Below, piece by piece: positions 1-6,750 of a stretch of 9,404 nucleotides of DNA (position 1 is the stretch's first letter; each line of letters begins with the position of its first letter). The position numbers were made by a program, and so were the translations under genes. The notes under the pieces are model-generated. The model saw nothing but the letters and a program-made list of their open reading frames with translations. It was not told the DNA's origin and did not search any database. The stretch comes from an uncultured Clostridia bacterium (GTDB lineage Bacteria; Bacillota; Clostridia; Christensenellales; UBA1242), in assembly GCA_944349915.1 (NCBI GenBank), contig CALVNU010000026.1, positions 1 to 9,404 of the forward strand. Direction: 5' to 3'.

Positions 1-1322
1 AGAAGAGATTTTGCAAGGTTGCAACGAGCGCCAAAGAACTGCATTTGTTTTCCAACCTTCATTGCAGAAACGCAACAAGCAATAGCATAGTCATGTCCGT
101 AAATAGGTCTCATTGCATCATCACTTTCATATTGAATACTGTCGGTTAAAATTGAAATCTTTGCGCAATATTTTTTAAAGTTTAAAGGCAAAGAATTTGA
201 CCACAAAACAGTTAGGTTAGGTTCTGGAGAAGGGTCAAGATTGATAAGGCTATGCAAAAATCTAAAACTGTTTTTAGTTACAAGACTATGTTTGTCATCA
301 AGCATGCCACCAATGCTTTCTGTAACCCAAGTAGGATCTCCGCCAAAAATTTCATCATATTCTGGCGTTCTCAAGTGTCTTACAAGCCTTAGTTTGATTG
401 TAAACTGGTCAACAAGTTCTTGAGCCTCTTCTTCTGTAAGACAGCCTTCTTTCATATCTCTTTCAAGATAGATGTCTAAAAATGTAGAAGTTCTGCCTAA
501 ACTCATGGCAGCGCCATTGTTTTCTTTTACTGCTGCAAGATAAGCAAAATATGTCCATTGAAAAGCCTCTCTTGCATTTGTTGCAGGAAGAGAGATGTCA
601 AATCCATATCTCATTGCCATATTTTTTATTCTACCAAGCGCTTTGATTTGTTCATTAACCTCTTCACGAAGTCGAATTGACTCTTCATCTTTAATTTCTA
701 CCATATCTTTAGAAATAAGGTCTTTTTTCTTTTCTTCAATAAGTCTATCAATTCCGTAAAGAGCAACTCTTCTATAGTCACCTATAATTCTTCCCCTGCC
801 ATAAGCATCTGGAAGCCCAGTGATAAGTCCTGCACTTCTAGCCCTTCTTATGTCTGGAGTGTATGCATCAAAAACACCGTCATTATGAGTTTTTCTTATT
901 CCGCTTGCAAAGATGTCATGTAAGTGTTTGTCAAAGGTGCGATTGTAGGCTTTTAAAGATTGGTCAACCATTCTTAGTCCACCAAAAGGATTTACAATTC
1001 TTTTAAGTGGAGCATCTGTTTGAAGGCCTACAACAACTTCATTTTTTCTGTCAATGTATCCTGCTGGATAGTTGTCAATTCCAGAAACTCTTTTTGTGTC
1101 TACATCTAGCATGCCTTTTTTAAGTTCTTCTCTTAAAAGTTTGTCGCATTTTGCCCAAACTTTTTCTGTCTTTTTGCTTTTTGGGGCAAGAAAAGAGTCG
1201 TCTCCTTTGTATTCTTTATAGTTGTTATCAATAAAAGAAGACACATCTATTTCTGTTTTCCAATTTTCGCCTTTAAATGAGCGCCATGCTTCTTTTTTTT
1301 GATTGATTTCTTTTGTTTTCAT
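1..1322 (-). CDS. pflB: Pyruvate formate-lyase (formate C-acetyltransferase), N-terminal 440 residues, cut by window edge
   Basis: This glycyl-radical enzyme converts pyruvate and CoA to acetyl-CoA and formate in the cytoplasm during anaerobic fermentation. Reading the minus strand from ATG at 1322-1320 gives an open frame of 440 codons to the left edge. It contains the family stretches GRGRIIGDYRRVALYGID, PEPNLTVLWS, CAKISI and DDAMRPIYGHDYAIACCVS. The adjacent catalytic cysteines fall at residues 416-417 (codons 77-72), almost the position of Cys418/419 in the E. coli enzyme. Since E. coli PflB has about 760 residues, roughly the last 310 are missing here, including the glycyl-radical loop, so activity cannot be judged from this fragment. 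The start is supported by GGAGG four bases upstream (1327-1331). The activating enzyme gene pflA is not in the window and may lie to the left. Identification is very secure. Confidence 0.98.
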   Translation of the reverse strand, partial: MKTKEINQKKEAWRSFKGENWKTEIDVSSFIDNNYKEYKGDDSFLAPKSKKTEKVWAKCDKLLREELKKGMLDVDTKRVSGIDNYPAGYIDRKNEVVVGLQTDAPLKRIVNPFGGLRMVDQSLKAYNRTFDKHLHDIFASGIRKTHNDGVFDAYTPDIRRARSAGLITGLPDAYGRGRIIGDYRRVALYGIDRLIEEKKKDLISKDMVEIKDEESIRLREEVNEQIKALGRIKNMAMRYGFDISLPATNAREAFQWTYFAYLAAVKENNGAAMSLGRTSTFLDIYLERDMKEGCLTEEEAQELVDQFTIKLRLVRHLRTPEYDEIFGGDPTWVTESIGGMLDDKHSLVTKNSFRFLHSLINLDPSPEPNLTVLWSNSLPLNFKKYCAKISILTDSIQYESDDAMRPIYGHDYAIACCVSAMKVGKQMQFFGARCNLAKSL

Positions 1323-1343
1323 AATTCCTCCGTCTGTAAAAAG

Positions 1344-1373
1344 ATTATACTCTTTTGCCTGTTGTTAAGTCAA
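1344..1373 (-). promoter_or_regulatory. Promoter of pflB
   Basis: On the minus strand, TTGACT (1373-1368) is followed after 18 bases by a perfect TATAAT (1349-1344). Transcription would start near 1337, giving a leader of about 15 bases that holds the GGAGG ribosome binding site. No operator is evident by eye. The leftward start lies back to back with a rightward promoter about 35 bases away, so the two could influence each other. Confidence 0.75.
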
Positions 1374-1406
1374 TCAAAATAAGCCCTCTTGCACAAAAAT
1401 TTGCTA

Positions 1407-1434
1407 TTGACTTTCTAAAGATTTATGATAGAAT
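1407..1434 (+). promoter_or_regulatory. Promoter of the 103-residue protein gene, extended -10 type
   Basis: TTGACT (1407-1412) is followed after 16 bases by TAGAAT (1429-1434), preceded by TG one base upstream (TGATAGAAT, an extended -10). The next gene starts 17 bases after the -10 with AGGAGAGGG as ribosome binding site (1441-1449). The leader would be about 10 bases long. It is divergent from the pflB promoter. Confidence 0.65.
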
Positions 1435-1451
1435 ATGTTTAGGAGAGGGTT

Positions 1452-1763
1452 ATGAAAATTACAGAAGATATTGTTAAAACAAAAAAACTTGTAAATCATA
1501 TTTTGATTGAAAGTCCAGAAAAACTTGATATAGAAAAACTAAACAAGCAAACAATTTACCTTTGCAAAAAAAGAAACATTCATTTGCCTGCAAGCGAGAT
1601 TGAAAAGGTTGTAAATGATGTTTTGGCAGAATTTTATGATATAGGCCTTATCACTGGAGATGAAAAACGCGGTTTTTACTTAAATTTTCCAAATCATAGA
1701 TTTGAGCAAAAAGGTTATGATAAAAATATTGAAAACCTTTCTAATAGAAGATTTCAATTTTAA
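1452..1763 (+). CDS. Hypothetical protein, 103 residues, possibly winged-helix-like
   Basis: I do not recognise this protein. It is soluble in appearance: no signal peptide or membrane segment, and rich in Lys, Glu, Asn and Ile. The first 60 residues look helical. Residues about 55-80 (EIEKVVNDVLAEFYDIGLI, then GDEKRGFYLNF) resemble the last helix and hairpin wing of a winged-helix fold, but this is a visual impression only. The start is well supported by AGGAGAGGG ending two bases before ATG and by its own promoter. It is transcribed divergently from pflB, an arrangement often seen for local regulators, though nothing here proves such a role. Codon use matches the neighbours, so there is no sign of recent transfer. 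It is probably a real gene of unknown function. Confidence 0.8.
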   Translation: MKITEDIVKTKKLVNHILIESPEKLDIEKLNKQTIYLCKKRNIHLPASEIEKVVNDVLAEFYDIGLITGDEKRGFYLNFPNHRFEQKGYDKNIENLSNRRFQF

Positions 1764-1765
1764 TA

Positions 1766-1794
1766 TTGATAAAAATAAAAATCAAGAATAAAAT
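1766..1794 (+). promoter_or_regulatory. Possible promoter of the 194-residue protein gene
   Basis: TTGATA (1766-1771) and TAAAAT (1789-1794) are spaced by 17 bases, 35 bases before the next ATG. The region is so AT-rich that chance matches are likely. There is no visible terminator after the upstream gene, so read-through could also supply transcription. Confidence 0.4.
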
Positions 1795-1829
1795 TTTTTC
1801 TTTCTCACAAAATAGAAAAAGAGGTTTTT

Positions 1830-2414
1830 ATGAGATTTTTATTTTTTTCACTAATTTTTCCAATTTTGTTTTGCGTAAACTCTCAAACTGTGGTAGATTT
1901 AATTGGCGAGGTGAACATGATTGTTTTTTACAATGACGGACAGATTGAATCGACAACTCTACAACAGTTTGAAAAAATAGACTCTTTGTTTGAAGATGCC
2001 ATTTCAAACGCATGTCAAATGCCTGCTTATGGAGTTAGCCTTGACAATCTTACAAAGGAAGAGATGAAAAAAGGTTTTTGGCTGGAATTTAAGTTTGACC
2101 AAACTTTTGTTTTAAACGAAATGCCTTTTGACAGTCTTTTGGTAAAAATTGAACAAAACTGCTTTGGTGTTAATCTTATTCGTGGAAATGACGGAATTTA
2201 TGAAGGAAGATGTTTCTATTTAGATTTAAACGGAAAAACTTTTGACGACCTTTATAAATATCTTACAGAAATTGCAGGTGAAAAATTTGAAGTTGAAAAT
2301 GTTGAGATAAAAGATACCGAAATTCAAGAAGAATTGTCGGAAAATGAAAAAGAAGACAAACGAGAAAAAGAAATAAGCAAAAGCGGGCGCACTTTGATTG
2401 AAAAATTGAATTAA
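1830..2414 (+). CDS. Hypothetical protein, 194 residues, hydrophobic N-terminus
   Basis: I do not recognise this protein. As started here, residues 2-17 are strongly hydrophobic (RFLFFSLIFPILFCV), which could be a signal peptide or membrane anchor, but only one Arg precedes them and Cys15 is not in a good lipobox. A mixed domain follows at about residues 20-150, with NMIVFYNDGQIE, MPAYGVSLDNL, FWLEFKFDQTF, PFDSLLVKIEQNCFG and YEGRCFYLDLNG. It reads like alternating strands and helices of a compact alpha/beta domain. The last 45 residues are highly charged (Glu/Lys runs) and probably disordered or coiled. ATG at 1830 has AAAGAGG five bases upstream. A second candidate start, Met30 at 1917, has GAGGTGA just before it and would give a cytoplasmic 165-residue protein. 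The gene ends inside the stem of an intrinsic terminator. Confidence 0.75.
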   Translation: MRFLFFSLIFPILFCVNSQTVVDLIGEVNMIVFYNDGQIESTTLQQFEKIDSLFEDAISNACQMPAYGVSLDNLTKEEMKKGFWLEFKFDQTFVLNEMPFDSLLVKIEQNCFGVNLIRGNDGIYEGRCFYLDLNGKTFDDLYKYLTEIAGEKFEVENVEIKDTEIQEELSENEKEDKREKEISKSGRTLIEKLN

Positions 2415-2437
2415 CCTTCATCTTTGAAGGTTTTTTT
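2413..2437 (+). terminator. Intrinsic terminator after the 194-residue protein gene
   Basis: A perfect 8-base stem (AACCTTCA at 2413-2420 with TGAAGGTT at 2425-2432) closes a TCTT loop and runs into a tract of seven T (2431-2437). The stop codon of the upstream gene overlaps the left arm. It separates that gene from the mnmG promoter, whose -35 box begins two bases after the T tract. Confidence 0.9.
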
Positions 2438-2438
2438 A

Positions 2439-2467
2439 TTGTCAAAAAAAATATTTTGTTGTATAAT
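2439..2467 (+). promoter_or_regulatory. Promoter of the mnmG-rsmG operon
   Basis: TTGTCA (2439-2444) and a perfect TATAAT (2462-2467) are separated by the optimal 17 bases. Transcription should start at about 2473-2475, only three to five bases before the mnmG ATG at 2478. The transcript is therefore expected to be almost leaderless. Confidence 0.8.
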
Positions 2468-2477
2468 ACCTTGTATT

Positions 2478-4343
2478 ATGGAAAAATTTGACGCAATTGT
2501 TATCGGTGCCGGTCATGCAGGCTGTGAGGCAGGACTTGCTCTTGCACGAACAGGACATAAAACACTTCTGTTATCGCTCAATCTTGATGCGGTAGCATTT
2601 TTGGCATGCAACCCTTCTATTGGCGGAACTGCAAAAGGTCAACTTGTTTGTGAAATAGATGCCTTAGGTGGCGAAATGGGGGTTAACACAGATAAAACCC
2701 TTATACAACTGCGTATGTTAAACAGAGGAAAAGGCCCTGCAGTGCAAAGTTTAAGAGCGCAAGCCGACAAAGTAAACTATCATAATGAAATGAAAAAAAC
2801 GCTTGAAAAAACACCAAATCTATATTTAAGACAGGGCGAAGCAATTTCTATCCAAGAAAATGAAAATGGCGAAAAGGTTGTTACAACTGCTGTTGGAAGC
2901 CAGTTTGTTTGCAAAGCGGTGGTTTTTGCAACGGGAGTATATCTTAAAAGCAGAATAATAATTGGAGACTACACAAAGGATGTTGGACCTAACGGTTTTG
3001 CAAACGCCGAAAAGTTATCCGATAGCCTTAAAGCGCTTGGAATAAAACTTTTAAGGTTTAAGACGGGAACCCCTGCTAGAATTAATGGAAGGTCTATAGA
3101 TTATTCCAAACTTGAAGTGCAATATGGCGAAGAAAATATTCAAAACTTTTCCTTCTTGACAAAATCAAAACCAAACAATGTTGCAGTTTGCTATCTCACC
3201 TATACAAACGAAGAAACGCACAACATTATAAAAGCAAATCTTGACAAAGCCCCTGTTTTTTCTGGACTTATCAAGGGTGTTGGACCAAGATATTGCCCTT
3301 CTATAGAGACAAAAATTGTAAGGTTTGCCGATAAAGAGCGCCATCAATTGTTTTTAGAGCCAGAAAGTTTGTCAACAAACGAAGTGTATATTCAAGGATT
3401 TTCAACCTCTATGCCAGTTGGTGTGCAAGAGAAAATGATTCACTCCGTTGCAGGACTTGAAAAGGCGGAAATAATGAGAGATAGTTACGCAATCGAATAT
3501 GATTGCATAGAACCTACTCAACTTTTGCCAACCCTTGAATTAAAAGAACATAAAGGACTGTTTTTTGCAGGTCAAATCAATGGAACTTCTGGCTATGAAG
3601 AGGCTGCTGCACAAGGAATTATTGCAGGAATAAACGCGTCTTTATATCTTAACAACAAAGAGCAACTTGTTTTAAAACGAAGTGATGGATATATAGGTGT
3701 TTTGATTGATGATATTGTTACAAAAGGAACAAATGAGCCTTATAGAATGATGACTTCCAGAGCTGAATACAGACTTTTTTTGCGCTCCGACAATGCCGAT
3801 TTAAGACTTACGGAAATTGGAAGAAAAGTTGGACTTGTTGATGATGAACGCTGGAATACTTTTTTGCAAAAGAAACAAAAACTTGAAGATATTTTTAAAC
3901 TTTTGACTGTAAAAATAAAACCGCAAGAACTTAAAAAACTTTTTGAAGAAAATGGAGAAAGTCTTCCAAAAGAAAGTTTGACAGTTAAAAATATTTTAAA
4001 AAGAAGCAATATTGACGCTTTTAAGTTTAATGAAAAATTTGGTATTTTCAACGATTTTGACTTTGAAATTATCAACGAAATGAATATTATGGTGAAATAT
4101 GAAGGCTATTTAAAACAGCAGGAAGAAGAAATTGAAAAATTTAAGAAAAATGAAGATATTTCAATCCCAAGCAATTTTGACTATAGAAAATATCATGGAC
4201 TTAGGCTTGAGGCTATTGAAAAACTTGAAAATATAAAACCTTTAAACATTGGACAAGCCTCTAGAATTTCCGGTGTTTCACCTGCAGATATTGCTGTGTT
4301 AACAGTTTTAGTTAAAAAGTTTAAAAAGGAAAACAATGGATAA
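2478..4343 (+). CDS. mnmG: tRNA uridine-5-carboxymethylaminomethyl modification enzyme MnmG (GidA)
   Basis: With MnmE, this FAD- and NADH-dependent enzyme installs the (carboxymethyl)aminomethyl group on wobble uridine 34 of several tRNAs. The 621 residues match the family length (about 629 in E. coli). Visible are the N-terminal dinucleotide-binding motif GAGHAG (residues 10-15), a conserved Cys44 in LACNPSIGGTAKG, the first GidA signature GPRYCPSIE (269-277, with conserved Cys273) and the second signature starting AGQINGTSGYEEAAAQG (from 364). The C-terminal helical domain ends in QASRISGVSPADIAVL. I chose ATG 2478 because the protein should begin MEKFDAIVIGAGHAG; the frame also opens at a TTG at 2424, but that lies inside the upstream terminator and promoter. 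There is no Shine-Dalgarno sequence before 2478. The last 8 bases overlap rsmG. mnmE is not in the window. Confidence 0.98.
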   Translation: MEKFDAIVIGAGHAGCEAGLALARTGHKTLLLSLNLDAVAFLACNPSIGGTAKGQLVCEIDALGGEMGVNTDKTLIQLRMLNRGKGPAVQSLRAQADKVNYHNEMKKTLEKTPNLYLRQGEAISIQENENGEKVVTTAVGSQFVCKAVVFATGVYLKSRIIIGDYTKDVGPNGFANAEKLSDSLKALGIKLLRFKTGTPARINGRSIDYSKLEVQYGEENIQNFSFLTKSKPNNVAVCYLTYTNEETHNIIKANLDKAPVFSGLIKGVGPRYCPSIETKIVRFADKERHQLFLEPESLSTNEVYIQGFSTSMPVGVQEKMIHSVAGLEKAEIMRDSYAIEYDCIEPTQLLPTLELKEHKGLFFAGQINGTSGYEEAAAQGIIAGINASLYLNNKEQLVLKRSDGYIGVLIDDIVTKGTNEPYRMMTSRAEYRLFLRSDNADLRLTEIGRKVGLVDDERWNTFLQKKQKLEDIFKLLTVKIKPQELKKLFEENGESLPKESLTVKNILKRSNIDAFKFNEKFGIFNDFDFEIINEMNIMVKYEGYLKQQEEEIEKFKKNEDISIPSNFDYRKYHGLRLEAIEKLENIKPLNIGQASRISGVSPADIAVLTVLVKKFKKENNG

Positions 4344-5043
4344 AAAATTATTTTTGAAAGATGCTTTTTCAAAATATAATATCAATTTGACAGACGCCCA
4401 AGTTGATAAATTTTTGCAATACTATAATTTTTTGTTAACAGAAAACAATAAATATAACCTTACAGCAATAACAAATTTTGAAGATGTTGTTTATAAGCAT
4501 TTTATTGACAGTGCACTGCCTGCCTGCTGTCTAAAAGCAAATGCAAGCGTTGTTGATATAGGCTCTGGTGCTGGCTTTCCTGGTGTTGTTTTAAAAATAA
4601 TAAGAGATGATTTGTCAATAACTCTTGTCGACTCATTGAATAAAAGGGTTAATTTTCTAAATCAACTTATTTCTCTTTTGTCTTTAAAAAATATAATCGC
4701 ACTACACACTCTCGCAGAAGATTTTGCAAAAACAAACTTTGAAAAATTTGATTACTCCACTTCTCGAGCGGTTGCCACTCTTCCAACATTAAGCGAATAT
4801 CTTTTGCCTCTTGTCAAAGTTGGCGGACAAGTTGTTGTTTACAAATCACAAAAACTAGATGAAGAAATTTCTTTATCTCAAAAAGCAATTAAAACTTTTG
4901 GTGGAAAAATTGCAAAGGTTGAAAATTTTATAATTGAAGAAATTTCTTCCGAAAGAAAAATCTTGATTATAGAAAAAATTTCTCATTGTCCAAAAATATA
5001 TCCGCGTGGCAAAAATCTTCCAAAAACAAAGCCGTTAATTTGA
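4336..5043 (+). CDS. rsmG: 16S rRNA (guanine-527 N7)-methyltransferase RsmG (GidB)
   Basis: RsmG uses S-adenosylmethionine to methylate N7 of G527 in the 530 loop of 16S rRNA; its loss is a known cause of low-level streptomycin resistance in other bacteria. The 235 residues fit Bacillota homologues. Diagnostic features are NKYNLTAIT near residue 38, KHFIDS (near 55), the SAM-binding loop VVDIGSGAGFPG (about 72-83), SRAVATLPTLSEYLLPLVKVGG around 150, and a basic C-terminal tail YPRGKNLPKTKPL. The start is translationally coupled to mnmG: ATGGATAA at 4336-4343 contains the start of rsmG and the stop of mnmG, and AAGGA in the mnmG end serves as ribosome binding site. The gene ends with TGA, which shows that TGA is a stop in this organism. 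I see no strong terminator before dnaA, so some read-through is possible. Confidence 0.97.
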   Translation: MDKKLFLKDAFSKYNINLTDAQVDKFLQYYNFLLTENNKYNLTAITNFEDVVYKHFIDSALPACCLKANASVVDIGSGAGFPGVVLKIIRDDLSITLVDSLNKRVNFLNQLISLLSLKNIIALHTLAEDFAKTNFEKFDYSTSRAVATLPTLSEYLLPLVKVGGQVVVYKSQKLDEEISLSQKAIKTFGGKIAKVENFIIEEISSERKILIIEKISHCPKIYPRGKNLPKTKPLI

Positions 5044-5086
5044 AAATATTTGATGTAAATTTTATTTTTTGACAAGACATATAAGG

Positions 5087-5115
5087 TTGACAAAACAAAA
5101 TTTTAAACTTATAAT
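5087..5115 (+). promoter_or_regulatory. Consensus promoter of dnaA
   Basis: TTGACA (5087-5092) and TATAAT (5110-5115) are both perfect and spaced by 17 bases. The start point would be near 5122, giving a leader of about 13 bases with AAAAGGGGTG as ribosome binding site (5121-5130). A second TTGACA lies 18 bases upstream (5069-5074) without a matching -10. I see no DnaA box in this upstream region, so DnaA autoregulation from here is not evident. Confidence 0.85.
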
Positions 5116-5134
5116 TTTATAAAAGGGGTGTTTT

Positions 5135-6496
5135 ATGCAAGACTTAGTAACTCTCTGGCAAGCCGTGCTTGACAAACTTGAACTTAATGTTTCAAATGTT
5201 TCTTTTATTATGTGGTTTAAGCCACTTAAGGTTTTAGATTATTCCGATGAAAACAAAAAAATCGTTGTGGCTACAAACTCATCATCTGCAAAAAATCAAA
5301 TTATGAGAAACTATTTTGACAAACTTTCTTCTGCAATAAAAGATATTTTTGGTGAAAATATCGAAATTGAAGTTTTGGACCCTAATGAAGAAATTGAATT
5401 TATAAAAAAACATGGCGAAAAAAATATTCAAAAAGAAGTTGAAGTTTCAAAAAATCCTTTCAAAGAAAAATACACTTTTGATAACTTTGTTGTTGGCAAA
5501 AGCAATCAATTTGTTTATGCCGCAGCCCGCGCTGTTGCAGAACACCCTGGAGAAAAATTTAATCCACTTTTTATTTATGGTGGTGTTGGACTTGGAAAAA
5601 CTCACCTTTTGCACGCAATAGGCAATTATCTGCATGAGTTTAACCCAAATTTAAAGGTGTTGTATGTAACTTGCGAACAGTTTGCGAATGACTATATTGA
5701 AAGTTTAGGCTCAAACACAAAAAACAAAGCAATTTTGGAGTTTAGAACAAAATATAGAAATCTTGATGTGCTAATGATTGATGATATTCAATTTATTTCA
5801 AAGAAAACATCAACGCAAGAAGAATTTTTCCACACTTTTAATGAACTTTATCAAAACAACAAGCAAATTATCATAACATCGGATAGACCTCCAAAAGATA
5901 TTGAAACACTTGCTGACAGATTGCGTTCTAGATTTACATGCGGACTTATTCAAGATATTCAATCCCCTGACCTTGAGACAAGAATTGCAATATTAAGAAA
6001 AAAATGTCAACTTGAAAAATATGTTATCGACAACGATGTTATTGATTTTATTGCAGAAAAAATCAACACAAATATAAGAGAACTTGAAGGAATGCTTTCA
6101 AAAGTATATTTTCTTGCAACACTTGTTGGAAAGCGCTCTGCAAGCATGGATGAGGCAAGAGAGGCTTTTGCTGGACAACTTGAAGAAGAAAAAAATGAAG
6201 GACTAACTCCAGAGCAAATCATCAACACAGTATGCAAATATTTTGATATAACTCGCGAAGATATTGTTGGAAAAAAGAAAAGTAAAGATGTTGTTGAACC
6301 TAGAATGATAGCAATTTATCTTATTAGTGAAATCCTTGAAATTCCACTTGTTTCTATTGGAAAAATCTTTGGAGGAAGAGACCATACAACAATCATGCAC
6401 TCTAGAGATAAAATTTCGGACAGTTTGAAGACTTCACATAAAATACAATCGTTTGTAAGTGAAATCAAAAAAATGTTGACAAGTGGACAAGATTAA
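5135..6496 (+). CDS. dnaA: Chromosomal replication initiator protein DnaA
   Basis: DnaA binds DnaA boxes at oriC as an ATP-dependent helical oligomer, melts the origin and recruits the helicase. The 453 residues show all four domains. Domain I (about 1-80) begins LWQAVLDKLELNVSNVSFIMWFKPL. A short charged linker is domain II. The AAA+ domain III starts near YTFDNFVVGKSN and carries Walker A GGVGLGKT (149-156), Walker B DVLMIDDIQF (211-220), the sensor region IITSDRPP and the DRLRSRF box. DNA-binding domain IV ends with the signature GGRDHTTIMHS (413-423), which contacts the DnaA box. Length and motifs are ordinary and complete. It has its own consensus promoter, and the candidate origin starts immediately after its stop. 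Unusually, rsmG sits directly upstream, where many Bacillota have divergent rpmH. Confidence 0.99.
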   Translation: MQDLVTLWQAVLDKLELNVSNVSFIMWFKPLKVLDYSDENKKIVVATNSSSAKNQIMRNYFDKLSSAIKDIFGENIEIEVLDPNEEIEFIKKHGEKNIQKEVEVSKNPFKEKYTFDNFVVGKSNQFVYAAARAVAEHPGEKFNPLFIYGGVGLGKTHLLHAIGNYLHEFNPNLKVLYVTCEQFANDYIESLGSNTKNKAILEFRTKYRNLDVLMIDDIQFISKKTSTQEEFFHTFNELYQNNKQIIITSDRPPKDIETLADRLRSRFTCGLIQDIQSPDLETRIAILRKKCQLEKYVIDNDVIDFIAEKINTNIRELEGMLSKVYFLATLVGKRSASMDEAREAFAGQLEEEKNEGLTPEQIINTVCKYFDITREDIVGKKKSKDVVEPRMIAIYLISEILEIPLVSIGKIFGGRDHTTIMHSRDKISDSLKTSHKIQSFVSEIKKMLTSGQD

Positions 6497-6500
6497 AATT

Positions 6501-6520
6501 TTATCCACAAGTTATCCACA
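6501..6520 (+). promoter_or_regulatory. Two tandem perfect DnaA boxes
   Basis: TTATCCACA occurs at 6501-6509 and again at 6512-6520, in the same orientation and separated by two bases (AG). Both match the consensus TTATNCACA exactly. Start-to-start spacing is 11 bases, about one helical turn, so two DnaA molecules would bind on the same face. They begin four bases after the dnaA stop codon. Binding here could serve origin activation. Confidence 0.92.
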
Positions 6521-6593
6521 ATGGAAAAATCTAAATAAAGTGTTTTTGAAAAATTAAAACAAAAAATTACACAATATATAGAAAAATAAAAAC

Positions 6594-6602
6594 TTGTCCA
6601 CA
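6594..6602 (+). promoter_or_regulatory. DnaA box with one mismatch
   Basis: TTGTCCACA differs from TTATCCACA only at the third base and has the same orientation as the tandem boxes. It lies 13 bases before the AT-rich trinucleotide tract, the position expected for the box that loads DnaA on the unwinding element. Confidence 0.65.
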
Positions 6603-6615
6603 TTTAAACATTGGC

Positions 6616-6640
6616 TTATTAATAATATTATTATTTTATC
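6616..6640 (+). other. Candidate DnaA-trio tract and DNA unwinding element
   Basis: From 6616 the top strand reads in steps of three TTA TTA ATA ATA TTA TTA TTT, so the opposite strand reads mostly 3'-AAT-5' and similar triplets. In B. subtilis, DnaA-trios are repeats of 3'-GAT-5' with tolerated variants such as AAT, placed after a DnaA box and a short GC-containing spacer. Here a box (6594-6602) and a TTGGC spacer precede the tract. The core 6620-6633 is also a perfect 14-base palindrome. An almost pure A/T stretch follows to 6670. The trio reading is inference, as AT-rich DNA gives such patterns easily. Confidence 0.5.
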
Positions 6641-6702
6641 AAAAAAATAAAATTAGATATTCTAAAAAAAAGCGAGCACAAAAAATGTAATCTTCTTTTT
6701 TG

Positions 6703-6746
6703 TAAAGGCTAAAAAATAAATTAAAAAATTATTTAAAAAGCCTTTA
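6703..6746. repeat. Inverted repeat in the origin region
   Basis: TAAAGGCT (6703-6710) and AGCCTTTA (6739-6746) are perfect inverted copies 28 bases apart. The stem can be lengthened outward past one mismatch with T/A pairs, and the loop contains a smaller A/T inverted repeat (AAATAA with TTATTT). It could form a hairpin in single-stranded origin DNA or act as a binding site. It lacks a following T run on the plus strand, so it is not a normal terminator for dnaA. Confidence 0.6.
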
Positions 6747-6750
6747 AAAA

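Noticed and set aside
241..423. Short plus-strand open frame of 60 codons
   Set aside because: It lies fully inside pflB on the other strand, has no ribosome binding site and encodes a sequence with no gene-like character.
2424..2477. Longer MnmG N-terminus beginning at TTG 2424
   Set aside because: The extra 18 codons lie in the terminator, the promoter and the presumed transcription start; family members begin just before the GAGHAG motif.
3740..4075. Minus-strand frame of 111 codons inside mnmG
   Set aside because: It is a Ser/Lys/Phe-rich shadow of the A-rich mnmG coding strand, without start signals.
5044..5070. Possible AT-only terminator after rsmG (imperfect stem followed by TTTTTT)
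   Set aside because: The stem consists of a few A/T pairs with bulges and no G/C pair, too weak to support as a terminator.
5069..5074. First TTGACA as -35 of a second dnaA promoter
   Set aside because: There is no -10-like hexamer at 16-19 bases downstream.
6566..6574. ATTACACAA-like DnaA box in the dnaA-dnaN gap
   Set aside because: It has several mismatches to TTATNCACA and cannot be told from AT-rich background.
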